Source: Elusimicrobiota bacterium (GTDB lineage: Bacteria; Elusimicrobiota; Elusimicrobia; UBA1565; UBA9628). Taken from it: a DNA stretch of 64,000 nucleotides. This document shows, piece by piece, positions 34,534-45,618 of the stretch. Positions within the stretch are counted from its first letter, which is position 1. The number at the start of each line of letters is the position of its first letter. Location: assembly GCA_023213235.1 (NCBI GenBank), contig CP096137.1, forward strand, positions 1,561,587 to 1,625,586, written 5' to 3'. Made by a program: the position numbers and the translations under genes. The notes beneath the pieces are model-generated. The model was not told the DNA's origin and ran no database searches. It saw nothing but the letters and a program-made list of their open reading frames with translations.

Positions 34534-37453
34534 TTCAGGAGCTCCCTCAGGTCGGTTTTGGGATCGTACGGCGCGAGCGTCAGGAAGGCCGGGCCCAGGC
34601 CGCCCTCGGACGCGACTCCGCGCTCGAGCGCCTCTTCGAGGAGGCGGGCCGCGGCCGGGGCGCCGAGCGCCGCCAGCGACAAGCCGAGCTCGTAGCGCGA
34701 CCAGCCGGACCAAGGCGCGCCGTCGAGCAGGGCGTAGCGCTCGAGGTCGGAGGCGGCCTCGGCGGGACGCCCGGCCATGCGCTTGAGGCGCGCGCGGTAG
34801 ACGAACGCCGTCTCCGTGTGGGGGCCGGGCAGGGCCGCGATCTCGGCATCGAGCGCGGCGAGGGCGTCATTCCAGTTCCCCGTCGAGGCGAAGGTCTTGG
34901 CGCGAAGCAGGGCGATCTGCGGGCGCCAGGAGCCGGACTTCGCGGCGGCGGCGAGGTCGGCCAGCGCCCGGGGCGCGTCGCCCGCGGCGAGCGCGGCCTG
35001 GGCGCGCAGCAGGCGCGGCCAGACGGCCGCGGGGCCGCGCGCGATCCGAGCGTCGAGGAGAGTGCGCGCGGCGCGGACGTCGCCCGAGGACAGCAGCGAC
35101 GCGGCCTCCGCGGTCCGCGCGTCGAAGCCCCGGCCCTCGCGCGCCGCGCGCAGCGCGCCCGCCCCGTCGCCCAGATAGAGGCTCGCGGCGGCGGCCCACG
35201 CGCCGGAGCCGGCGGCCGCCGCGGCGATCTCGGCGCGCGCGGGGATCAGCGCCCACTCGCCTTCCGAGCCCGGTCCGAAGGGCCACTCGGCGAGCGCGCG
35301 GTTGGCGGCGAGGTCCTCGACGGCGCCGTCGAAGTCGCCGAGCTCGAGGCGAGCGAGCGCGCGCTCGTAGAAGCCCCAGTGCGCGTAGGGGTTGAGCGTG
35401 AGGAACGCGGTGAGCTCCCGGACGGCCGTGCGCGCGTCTCCCGCGAGCCGCCGCTGCCGCGCGCGGAACGCGAGGCCCCGCGGTCGGTGCGGATCAGCTG
35501 CAGGTAGACTCCGATGTCGGAGGCCGCGCCGGCGCGGCGGCCGCGCGCCCCTCGCACGGCGGCGCGCGCCCCGTAGGCGCGTCCGTGGTAGGGATCGGCG
35601 GCGATCGCGCGGTCGAGGTCCCTCTCGGCGGCGGCGAGACGGCCGCGCTTGAAGGCGAGCTCGCCGCGCCAGGTCAACGCCCACGCGCAGCGCGGGTCGA
35701 GGCGCAGCGCGCGGACGAGAGCCTTCTCGCCCTGCGCGACGCGCCCGAGGTCGAGCAGGGCCTTCGCGCGCCACGCCCAGCCCTCCGCCTCCTCCGGGAG
35801 CGCCGCGGTCAGGCGTTCGAGCTCGCGCAGGGCCCGAGCCGGGTCGCGAGGGCCGGAGGCGGCGTCGGCCCACGTCAGCGAGGCGTCGTCCCGGGCGGCG
35901 GCGGCCATGTCCTCGAGCGCGGAGCGCCAGCGGCGCAGGCGGGCGTGGCCCTCGCGGCGCGCGAGCAGCACGCGCGGATGATTCGCGTAGATCGTGAGGC
36001 CCGCGCCCATCTCCGCGAGCGCGCGGCGGACGCCGCGCGCGTCCTTCGCTCCGGTGAGCCGGACGATTCCCGACAGGCAGTTCGCGTCGAGGTCCATCGC
36101 GTAGACGTCGAGGGCGCGCGCGCACGCCGCGAGCGCCTCGCGGCCCTTCCCTTTCGCCCACAGCGCGCGGGCGCGCAGGCTGCGGATCCAGGGATTGCGG
36201 GGCTCGCGGCGCAGGGCGTCGTCGAGCAGCGCGAGCGCCGCGTCCGGGGCGCGGTAGACGAGCTCCTGCGCCCAGAGGGCGGTCAGCCGCGGGTCGCGGC
36301 GGTCGCGCGAGGCGCGGCGCAGTTCCTCGCCCTTCCAGAGCTGGTGGCCGATCAGGCTCGCGCGGACCGCGCGGGCCCAGCCGTGGCGGGGGCGGTCGGC
36401 GAGGAGCTTCCCGAGGTCGGCGACGTCCTGCACGCCCAGCTCGCAGTCCTCGCCCGCTCCGGAGTACAGCGTGCAGCGCACGAGCGGAGGCAGACGGCCG
36501 AGCACCCACTTCGCGTCCTCCTCGTCGCGCAGGCCGCGGCGCCACGCGCGCTCGGCGCCGGCCTCGTCGCCGCGGCGCAGGCGCGCGCCGGCCAGGCGCG
36601 CGTAGGACCAGCGGTGGTCGTGGATCTCGGTCATGCGCTTGAACGACGCCTCGGCGCCCGCGAGGTCGCCGCTCCACTGGCGGATGTGCCCGCGCAGGGC
36701 GTGGACCCACAGCAGGCGCGGCGCGAGCGCCTCGGCGCGGTCGAGGAGGCTCTCGCGGCCGCGGCGCGCGCCGAGGACGTGGAGCGCGGCGCTGCCGGGC
36801 GCGAGCTCGAGGGCGCGGGCGAGGTCGGCGCGCGCGGCGTCCTTGCGGCCGGCGAGCCAGAGCACCTCGGCGCGCCAGGCCAGCGCCCAGGGGCCCGCGC
36901 CGCCCGCGACGGCGGCGTCGAGGTCGGCGCGCGCCCGCGTCAGGTCGGTCAGCTGGACGTACGCCGAGCCGCGCCACGCGAGCACGCGCGCGTCGCGGCC
37001 GCCGAGCTCGAGGGCGCGCGTGAACTCGGCGATCGCGTCCTGGTAGCGGCGCACGGGCAGCAGCGCCAGCCCGCGCAGGGCGTGCAGGAACGCGCTGCGC
37101 GGCCGCGCGGCGAGCATGTCGGCCAGGGCGTCGGCCGCGGCCCAGGCCCCGCCCAGGCGACCCTCGCGCGCGGCGGTGACGGCGAACCAGGTGAACGGAT
37201 GGCCGCAGAGAGGGATGTGCCCGCCCTTCATCAGCATGCCGGCCTCGTCCTTCTTCGTGAAGAGGCGCAGGCGGCCATCGATCACGCGGTGGCAGGTGAC
37301 GCGGATGCACAGGCTCATCACGTAGTGCAGGTTGAGCTCGTCGCCGGCCAGGTCGAACGGACAGTCTTCCGTGAACAGGCGCGCCAGGCGCGCGCGCTCG
37401 CGCGCGGACAGCGCCGCGGAGCCGGCGTCGAGGAACTCCCGCCACGCGCTCAT
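34530..37453 (-). CDS. Trp-rich TPR protein with Cys-containing N-terminal domain (frame break near 35480)
   Basis: About 975 residues. Residues 1-85 form a distinct domain with four Cys: 'LFTEDCPFDLAGDELNLHYV', 'SLCIRVTCHRVIDGR' and 'GGHIPLCGHPFTWFAV'. These could bind metal. The rest is more than 20 TPR-like units with the 'AWRG' signature ('RDARVLAWRGSAYVQLTDLT', 'DPRCAWALTWRGELAFKRGR'). I chose ATG 37453 because it overlaps the upstream stop (ATGA); the longer reading adds only six residues. The frame breaks near 35480 and continues to 'KTDLRELLK'. It is probably a scaffold protein, and there is no signal peptide. Confidence 0.78.
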
Positions 37454-38291
37454 CGCAGCTTGAGCCTCCACTCGAGCGTGAGCCCGTCGGACGGGCGGTA
37501 AACGCCGGAGTCGTAGCGGCGCAGCGCCACGCCGAAGCCCGTGCGCCCGAGGTCCCAGAGGAAGCCGCCTTTGTACTCGTGCGCGACGGCGCGGCGGTTG
37601 ACGAAGGCCGTGCGCTCGAACTGCAGGAAGAACTCGACGGGGCCCTTCACCTTCGGCTCCCAGCGCAGGCTTTGCGCGGAGTCGTGGAAGCCGCGGATGA
37701 TCGTCGCGGCGACGGGGAGTAATGGGCCGGGGAGGGTCCGCCGCCGGCGAAGCCGGCGTAGCGGTCGATCGCGGCCTTGGGCAGCGAGCGGTCGTAGAGG
37801 CTCTTGCGCGCCCTCGCGGTCCAGCGCGCTCCCGCCAGCTCGGCCGAGAGCGTCGCGCCGATCGAGGTTTCGAGCGCCCGGAAGGGAGAGGCGGACGTCC
37901 CGAGGCGCTCGTCGACGTGGGAGGTGAAGGTCGCGCCGAGACCGGCCTTCACCGCGGCGCGCTCCTGGACGAGGAACGTCCCCTCGAAGCCGCCGTGATG
38001 CCCGCGGTACCCGTCGCGCGGGGCGGTGACGCCTCCGCCGGCCGAGAGGTCCCAGCGGCGCGAAGGCTCCCAACCGACGTCGGCGCCGAAGGAACGATGC
38101 ATGACGCTCCCGCCCGGGGCGCGGAACAAGGTGACCGAGGGCTCGACGCGGAAGCCGCGCGGCAGCTTGTGCCAGGACTCGACCATCCACAGCGCCTCGT
38201 TTCGCGGGGCCGAGAGGTACTCGACGCTGACGCCGTCGTCGGCGGCCGCGGCCGGCGCGAGGAGCAGGACGGCGAGCGCGAGAAGCCTCAT
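37450..38291 (-). CDS. exported beta-rich protein, possibly outer-membrane (frame break near 37725)
   Basis: About 280 residues with a signal peptide ('RLLALAVLLLAPAAAADD'). The mature chain alternates hydrophobic and polar residues in strand-length blocks, such as 'GFRVEPSVTLFRAPGGSVMH' and 'GLTLEWRLKLR' at the C-terminus. It ends in Arg rather than the classical aromatic residue. An outer-membrane barrel or periplasmic beta protein is likely. The frame breaks near 37725 in a C/G run. It is coupled by ATGA overlaps to the exported protein upstream and the TPR protein downstream. Confidence 0.6.
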
Positions 38292-39073
38292 AAGCGCACG
38301 GTGAACGGGAACGTGAGCACCTCTCCGCGGCGCTTGAGCTGGATCCAGAGCTTGTAGAGCCCCGGCGCGGGGGCCTCGTCGTGGACCATGAAGGTGAGGT
38401 CGCCCGACATCGCGTGGAGGTGATAGAAGCGCTCGCCGCCCTCGGAGACCAGGATGCCGTGGCCCTCCATGCCGAGCCACGGCTCGAGGCCTTTCGCGTC
38501 GTCGAGCTTGAACGCGAGGTGGAGCATCCCCTTCGCCGGCTCGACGCGGACGGCGGCGCGCTCGACGCCGTAGGACTTCTCGATCCAGCCGGAGGCCGCC
38601 GGAGCGTCGGCGACGAGCGGGGCGCGGCGGGCCTTGCCGCGCACGCGCGCGGAGAAGCGTCCGCCGAGCGGCCCTTTCGCCGCGCTCTGCGCCTCGGCGA
38701 AGGCGAGCCAGGTCCCGGGCTCGAGGAGCTCGGCCGGCGGCCGGTCGTCGGGGCCGGCGGTCCCGTTGACCGTCAGCGTGAAGCGTCCCGTTTCGGGATC
38801 GAACACGGGGTGGACGTGCGCGAAGCGGGAGAGGTCCTCGCTGACGAGGATCAGGTGCAGGAGCTTGTCGTGGATGGGAACGAAGTCCTTGATCGGCCCC
38901 GTCTTGGCGTCCTCGAACCCGATCGTCCACGTCCGCTCCGCGCCCGCGTCCATGCGGTTGAGCCACGAGCCCTCGACGTCGAGCCAGGCGCGCACGCCTG
39001 GGCGCGGCCGCGCGTGATCCGCGCGCGCGGCGGCCGGCGCGATCAGGAGAGCGCAGAGGATCGCGTTCCTCAT
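38288..39073 (-). CDS. exported protein with two 'HLHP'-type beta-sandwich domains
   Basis: 261 residues with a signal peptide ('AILCALLIAPAAARADHARP'). Two related domains can be seen. The first has 'PIHDKLLHLILVSEDLSRFA' then 'HVHPVFDPETGRFTLTV'; the second has 'HGILVSEGGERFYHLHAMSG' and 'APGLYKLWIQLKRRGEVLTF'. This pattern (D.GK..HL...,..F.HLHP) occurs in periplasmic proteins linked to metal or copper handling, with the paired His as possible metal ligands. A metal role is therefore possible but unproven. The gene lies between the giant TPR gene and the beta-rich protein gene, with ATGA overlaps on both sides. Confidence 0.65.
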   Translation of the reverse strand: MRNAILCALLIAPAAARADHARPRPGVRAWLDVEGSWLNRMDAGAERTWTIGFEDAKTGPIKDFVPIHDKLLHLILVSEDLSRFAHVHPVFDPETGRFTLTVNGTAGPDDRPPAELLEPGTWLAFAEAQSAAKGPLGGRFSARVRGKARRAPLVADAPAASGWIEKSYGVERAAVRVEPAKGMLHLAFKLDDAKGLEPWLGMEGHGILVSEGGERFYHLHAMSGDLTFMVHDEAPAPGLYKLWIQLKRRGEVLTFPFTVRL

Positions 39074-42000
39074 CTCAGGGTTTCTCTCAGGGACCTGGCC
39101 TCGTCGTTCTTCGGGTCGAGCGCGAGGCAGCGGTCGAGCTCGGCCCCGGCGTCGGCGCGGCGTCCGAGCTGGAGCAGCGCGGCGCCCCGCCAGTAGCGGT
39201 CCTCGGGATGCTCCGCGCGGCGACGCCCCGCCTCGTCGAGGAGCGAGAGCGCGCGGTCGGCGCGCCCGGAGTGCAGGGCGACCTGCGCGAGCCACGCGTG
39301 GGGCCAGGCCCACGACGAGTCGAGCGCGATCGAGCGCTCGAGCGCGGCCGCGGCCTCCGCGTAGTTCCCGGCGCGCATCAGCAGGAAGCCCGTCCACGCC
39401 GGCGCGCGGTGGTCCTTCGGGTCCGCGGCCTCGGCGCGCCGCACGCCCGCGAGCAGCTCGGCGGCGCCGAGGTCGGCGACCTTGCCGGTGAGCTTGTAGT
39501 CCATGTCGGCGGCGGTGGAGAGATCGGCGACGAGCTCGGTCCAGCGGCCCGCCTTCAGGAACGCTTCCGCGCGGTCGAGGTAGAACAGGGACATCTCCGG
39601 CAGGCGCCGGATCGCGGCCGTGAGGTCGGCGATCGCCTCGCCGACGCGTCCCTCGCGCGTGTTGATGACGCCCCGCCACCAGTAATGGCGGTCGTACCAC
39701 GGCGAGAGCGACATCGCGGCGTCGAGGCAGGAGCGCGCCTCGGGGAGGCGTCCGAGCTTGAGCAGGGCCAGCCCCTTCCACGAGCGCAGCCACGCGCACG
39801 TCGGATCGAGCCGGATGCCCTCGTCCATGTCGGAGAGGCCCGCGGCGTCGCCGGAGAAGATCTTCATGCGGCCGAGGTAGGTCCGGTACCACGCGCGTTC
39901 CGGCTCGGCGGCCGCCGCGGCGGTCAGCGCCTCGATGGCGCTTTTCAGGCCTTCGGGGGTGTTCGCGGCGCCGCGCGAGCCGGCGAGCAGGGCGCGCGCC
40001 CACACGGCGCCCGGCTCGGCGCGCAGGTAGGCCTCGAGCGCTGGGCGCGCGAGGCTCCAGTCCCAGCAGCCCTCGGCCGGGCCGAGCGCCTCGGTTCCGG
40101 GGACCTCGCCGCGCAGGATGCGCTGGAACGGCGCCTGGTTCTCGGGATTGAAGCGCATCGCGCGGTGGCCTTCCTCGACCGCGCCGGCGAGGTCGCCGCC
40201 CTCGTAGAGGACCTGGCCGCGCAGGGCGGAAAGCCCCGACAGAGAGCCGTCGAGCTCCATCGCGGCCGCGAGCTCCCGCGCGGCGAGCGCGTAGTCGCCG
40301 TCGCGGCGCGCCTGCGCGCCGGCCAGCATGTGCGCCAGCGCGCTGCCGGGAACGACGGCGCGCGGGTCGAACTCGCGCGCGCCGGGGCCGAGGCGCCCGA
40401 GCCGCCGCTGCAGGCCGGCGTCGTAGGTCGGGATCCAGCGGGGAGGATGCCCACGAGGGCGAGAGGATCCTCGAGGGTCTTCGCGGCGTCCTCGGGGAGA
40501 GGGGGCCCAGGCCCTCGGCGGCGGCGAGGTCCTCGCGGCCCGCGCGGCGCCAGGATTCGCGCCGCATCTCGCGCGCGTAGGCGTGGGGAAGTCCCCGTCG
40601 GCCAGCCGTCCGAACACCTCCGCGCACTCCGCGTGGCGGCCGAGCGCCGAGTAGGACTCGCCGAGCAGCACGCGCGCCTCGACCGAGGACGGATCGCCGG
40701 CGAGGTAGGCCTCGCAGCCGGCCGCGGCCTCGGCGTGGCGGCCGGTCCGCGCGAAGAGGCGCGCGCGCAGCAGCAGGGCGCCGCCCATCTTCGGGTCGAG
40801 CGCGAGGGCGGCGTCGCACTCCTTTTCGGCCTCGTCGAGGCGCGCCGCGAGCAGCAGACCCTGCGCCAGGCGCACGCGCAGGGCGGGGTCGCCGGGCGCG
40901 GCCGCGGCGGCGGCGGCGAAGTCCTCGAGGGCCTCGTCGAGCCGTCCGCACTCCTGGCGGAGGCTGCCGCGCTTGGCGAGGACGTCGGCGCGGCGCGGCT
41001 GCGCGCGCACGGCGGCGTCGAGCTCCGCGAGCCGCTCCTTCCAGGCACGCTCCGCCTTCGGCTCGCCCGCTCGCTCCGCGGAGGCCGCGAGGCGCTCGTA
41101 GGAGTTCGGGCCGGGCGGAGCGAGCAGGGCCGCGCGGCGGTAGTCGCGGGCGGCCTCGGCTCCGCGTCCGAGCGCCGACAGCGTCCGCGCCCGGCCCGCG
41201 CGCGCGGCGGCGTCGCGCGGGTACAGCTCGATGAGGCGGCCCCAGGCGAGGAGCGCCTCGTCATGCCGGCCGAGGCGGCCGAGCGCCTGGGCCAGCATGC
41301 CGTAGGCGTTCGAGGGCTCGAGCGCCAGGGCCGCCTCGTACGCGCGCGCGGCCTCCTCGTGGAGCCCGCGGCGCTGCGCGGCCTTGGCGACGTTGAGCCA
41401 GTCGCCCGCGCGGGGAGCCCAGCGCGAGCGCCGCGCGGTAGGTCTCGAGCGCCTCGTCGTGCTTGGCGTTGAGCACGAACGCCTTGCCGAGCAGGCTCAG
41501 CGCCTCGCGGTCGCCGGGCGCCGCCTTCACGAGACGACGGCACTCGGCCTCGAACTCGGGCAGGCGCCCCAGCAGACGCAGCAACGAGGCCCGGCGGCGC
41601 GAGAGCAGCGGGTCGGAGGGGGCCAGCGCCGCGGCCACGCTCGCCGCCTCGAGAGCCTCCGGCAGGCGGCCGAGCAGGCGGAACGACTCGGAGAGCAAAG
41701 AGGCCGCCTCGGCGTCGGAGGGGTCGCGCCGGAGAAGTCCCGCGTAGTGGACGGCGGCCTCCGGAGCGCGCGAGGCCGGGATCGCGAGTTCGCGGCCGCG
41801 CGCGAACGGCTCGGCGGCCGGCGCGGCCAGCCTCCACGCGGCGGAGGGGGCCAGTTCGACGGCGCGAGCGAAGTCCGCGCGCGCCTCCTCCTCGCGGCCG
41901 AGCACGCGCAGCGCGAGGCCGCGGTTCTCGTAGGACTTGGCGTTGCGCGGCTCGAGCCGGGCCGCCTCGTCGAAATCGGCGAGCGCCTCGCGCCAGCGTC

Positions 42001-43314
42001 CGAGCGCGCAGTAGCACTCGCCGCGCAGGACGTAGGCGCCGACGCCGTTCGGGCGAAGCGCGATCGCGCGGCCGAGGTCGCGCGCCGCCTCGCGGTGGCG
42101 CCCGGCGGTGTACAGCAGCTCGCCGCGCCGCGTGTAGTTGACGACCTCCGTCGGCTTGAGCGCCAGGGCGCGCGCGAGATGGCGCAGCGCGGCCGCGTGG
42201 CCGCCGGGCAGCAGGCTCAGCTCTCGCGAGAGCCGCGTGTGCGCGCCGGGGTCCTTCGGCGCGAGCGACGCGGCTTTCTTCAGCGCCGCCGCGGCGTCGC
42301 GCAGGCGGCCCATGTTGTGCAGGAGGCGCGCCTTCGCCGCGTAGAGATTGACGTCGCGCGCGTCGAGCTTGAGCGCGCGCTCGACGTCGGCCAGCGCGGG
42401 GCGCGCGCGGCCGAGCAGCCGGCGCGTCTCGGCGCGCAGGACGGCCGCGTCCTTGTCGCGCGCGTTGAGCGCGAGCGCGCGCGTCAGCGCCGCGTCGGCG
42501 TCCGCGACGCGGCCGAGCTTGAGCAGCGCCCGGGCGCGCTGCCGCCAGCTGCCGGAGGCGCGCGGGTCGAGCGCCAGGGCGGCGTCGGCCTTGGCCAGGG
42601 CGGCCTCGGCTTTGGCCCTCGCGCCGCGAAGGCCTTCGGCCTTGAGGCGCCAGAGAGAGGCGTCCGGATCCCCGGGACGCTCGCGCGCCAGCTCCTCGAA
42701 CAGCGCGCCCGCCTCCTCGAGGCGGCCGAGGCCCGCGAGGGCCTTCGCCAGGCGCACGCGCAGGGCGGGATTGGTCGCGTCGATCTCGACGGCCCGCCGC
42801 TCGTCCTCCAGCGCCTCCTCGAGGCGGCCCGCCTGGCGCAGCGCGTCGGCGCGCATGAGCACCGGGTTGACGCTCGACGGCGAGGCCGCGATCGCCCGCG
42901 TGTAGAACCGCGTCGCCTCCGGCAGGCGTCCGAGCAGGTGGAGCGCCTTGCCGAGCTGGATCAGGAGCCCGGTGTCGCCGGGCGAGAGCTTCAGCGCGCG
43001 GCGGTAATCGGCGAGCGCGTCGGCGTAGCGGCCGAGGGTCACGCAGGTCAGAGCCCGGACGCCGTAGGGCCCGGGATCGCGGGGGACAGTCGGATCGCGG
43101 CGCTGAGGGCCTTGAGCGCCGCCTCGTGGCGGCCCTGGAGCGCGAGCGCGCGCGCCAGGCGCGAGGCCGACCGCGCGTCGCCGCGCCTGGCCAGGGCCGC
43201 GAAGGCCTTCTCGGCCCGCTTGAGAAGCCCGCGCTGGAGAAGGCGCTCGGCGGCGAGCCGGTCCGGCCCCGGCCCGTCCGGATTTTCCCCGGCCAACAGC
43301 GTACGGGTATTCAT
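39070..43314 (-). CDS. giant TPR protein, about 1,415 residues (frame breaks near 43078, 41418, 40588, 40500 and 40443)
   Basis: First gene of the minus-strand operon. The N-terminal half is made of regular TPR units such as 'RYADALADYRRALKLSPGD', 'RVADADAALTRALALNARD' and 'RHREAARDLGRAIALRPNG'. The C-terminal third (about 'WDWSLARPALEAYLRAEPG' to 'DYKLTGKVADLGAAELL') is a Trp/Tyr-rich block closely matching part of the TPR protein at 51182-53915 ('WDWTLVQPQLEALLAREPG' to 'DYKLVGRLALLKPADLA'). At least five frame breaks are needed to connect the pieces, so its exact length is uncertain. It starts at ATG 43314, eight bases after a TATACT hexamer. It is probably a cytoplasmic scaffold. Confidence 0.78.
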
Positions 43315-43350
43315 CTTTCCCCAGTATAGCTGTTACAATACGGCCACGCT
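43315..43350. promoter_or_regulatory. divergent promoter between the giant TPR gene and the beta-propeller gene
   Basis: The 36-base AT-rich gap holds TATACT on the minus strand (43328-43323, eight bases before ATG 43314) and TACAAT on the plus strand (43334-43339, eleven bases before ATG 43351). Both leaders would be only a few bases long and neither has a Shine-Dalgarno sequence. Confidence 0.5.
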
Positions 43351-44401
43351 ATGAGCGAAGCCGGGACTTCTTCCGCGAGCATGGGGCCTGCGATCCTCAC
43401 GTTGGCCCGGGGGTGGCGCGAAGTCGCCCCGGCGAGGGTCCCTTTCGGGTTGGCGCTCCTCATCCAGGGACGAATCGAACTGCGCGGAGGGGTTTGGAGC
43501 CCCGGGTGGCCGCTCCCGGCGAGCCGCGGCGCGAGGCGCGCGTGCCGTTGTGCGCCTCCCCGGCGGGCCGCGTTTACTGGGTTCGCGCGGAGCCTTCGGA
43601 GCTGCACGAGACCGACGCCGCGACCGGAGCATCTCGGCGCGTGGCGAGCGCGGACGGCTTCACGTACCTGCTCGCCTACGACCCTCGCGCCGACGAGGTC
43701 GTCTCCTTCCTGCCCGGCTCCGCCGGCGCTCCGGGGCGCCTCGTCTTCGTCGGCACGGACGGCCGCGTGAGGCATGCCCGCGTCGAGGAGGCGGGCTCTA
43801 CCCGGCCGACGTTTCCTTCGTGTCGCGCCGCGCGCTGTTCGGGCGCGAAACCCCGGAGGTGACGCTTCACGGTCTCGACGGCGCGGTGGTCGCCTCCGCC
43901 CGGGCTCCGTCGGACCCGGGCTACCTGAGCTTTCACCCCGACGGCGCCTCCGCCGTCATCGTTCACGAGGGCCTCTCGGTCTGGGACTTCTCCTCGGGTT
44001 CGACGCGGCGAGTCTGCGAGTCGGGCCGCCGCGCGGAGTGGTCGCCGGACGGACGGAGGCTCTGGTTCTCGGACGTCGACTCCGAGCTGTGGACGCTGGA
44101 TCCGTCGACGCGGAAAACGGAGCGCGTGCTGAAGCTTGAGGGCGACTCGGCGGGCTGCACGAACTTCACGAATCGGCTGCGGTGGAGCCCCGACGGGCGC
44201 TTTCTTCTGGCGCAGCTGAGCCGAAAGGCGGCGGTTTCTGCGGCGGAGGAGGCGCGTCGCCGGAAGGAAAATCCGCACGGCTGGGAGACCGGACAGAGCT
44301 TCGACTTCGATCACTACTTCTGCGTGCTCGAGCCGGAAAAGCGCCGGGCGTGGCTGCGCCCGGGCTACTCGCACCAGGTCGTCTGGACGCCGGCCGGCTA
44401 G
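43351..44401 (+). CDS. beta-propeller (WD40/PD40-like) protein, frame breaks near 43505 and 43797
   Basis: About 350 residues after repair. The chain consists of 40-residue blade repeats of the TolB/PD40 kind: 'VYWVRAEPSELHETDAATG', 'GFTYLLAYDPRADEVVSF', 'YLSFHPDGASAVIVHEG', 'RRAEWSPDGRRLWFSDVDSE' and 'RLRWSPDGRFLLAQLSR'. There is no signal peptide in the chosen frame, so it is probably cytoplasmic. The opening from ATG 43351 ('PAILTLARGWREVAPARVPF') lies in a different frame from the blades, so the N-terminus is less certain. It is the only plus-strand gene between two minus-strand TPR operons, and its stop overlaps the convergent halogenase-like stop within CTAG. Confidence 0.7.
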
Positions 44402-45618
44402 GCCGGCGTGAGGCTCAGAACGCCCTGGGCCTCCAGGTCGCGCAGGAAGCGCAGGCCCGGCCCCTCGAGCCAGGCCGCCGTCACGCCCTTGGCGAGCAGC
44501 GCCTTCGAAATCTCGCCCATCGTCGCGCGCCCGTCGATCGCCTCGATGAGAGCCAGGTGCTGCTTGACGACGACGCGGCGCGGGTTGAAGGCGTCGGTCA
44601 CGTCGTGGCCGGCCTCGTGCTTCAGGAAGCGCAGACGCTTGACCGGCTTGAGCGCGCCCTCGCCGAACACCGGCAGGAAGGTGTAGCCCGTCTCGTAGGG
44701 ATACAGGAGCTTGGGGACGTCGCCGGCCGACGGAGCCTTCGTCTCGGGCGCGTCGACGCCGGCGAAAAAGGGAAGCTGCGCGGAAGGGGGAGCTCTCGTC
44801 GAGCCGGCCGTCCTCGAGCGCCTTGTAGAGCTCGTAGAGCCCCCGGCGGTCGGCGGGCGCCCCGCTCTTGGGGCCCAAAGTGAACACCGCGCGGTCGTAG
44901 TACTGCAGCAGGCCGGCGGCGACCGCGACGAAGGCCTGCTTGTCCTTGAGGTCGACGGGCATCAGCGCGCGCTGAGCCTTGCGCGCCTCCTCCCACCAGC
45001 CCGCGGAGTTCTTCTCGTTGCCGTACCAGAACAGCGCGAGCACGAGGTATTGAGCCGCGGATTCCCGGCAGAAGGACGTGTAGTCGCTGAGCAGCAGGTC
45101 GCGCAGCGTCGGGTCGGACTCGCGCCAGTAATTGATCAGCGTATAGGCCGCGCGGTGGCCAGACGTGTGCGCCAAGGTCACGCCGGTCGAGAGGATGGGG
45201 TCGACGAACACCGCCGCGTCCCCGGCCGCCAGCCAGCCGGGTCCGGCGGCCGAGACGCTGAGGTAGGACCAGTCCTTGTGGGTGAAGAAGTCCTTGCCGG
45301 TGCCCTCGTAGTCCTGGACCATCTCGGCGGTCTCGACGAGCGGCCAGAGGTCGGCGCAGCCGCGCAACCGCTCGAGGAAGTGCGCGCGGGCGTCGACGAC
45401 CTTGCGCTCCTTGAGCTTGTCGACCGGGCAGACGAGGCCGACCGACACGAGGTCCGGGGCCAGCGGGATGTACCAGAACCAGCCGTCCTCGACGGCGGTG
45501 ATGAAGATGCGCGTCTTGTCGGGATGCCCCGTGTAGGCGGCGTCCCGAAAGCTGTGGAAATTGTCGTAGCCTTTGGTTGAGTTCCTGATTCTACTCGATT
45601 CGTTTCTCTTTTTTCATC

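Noticed and set aside
45553..45580. IS boundary placed at TGTGGAAA (left) and TTTTCCACA (right)
   Set aside because: These are inner parts of the inverted repeats. Only the outer ends at 45536/46961 are flanked by the CCCGTGTA duplication and give an in-frame join.
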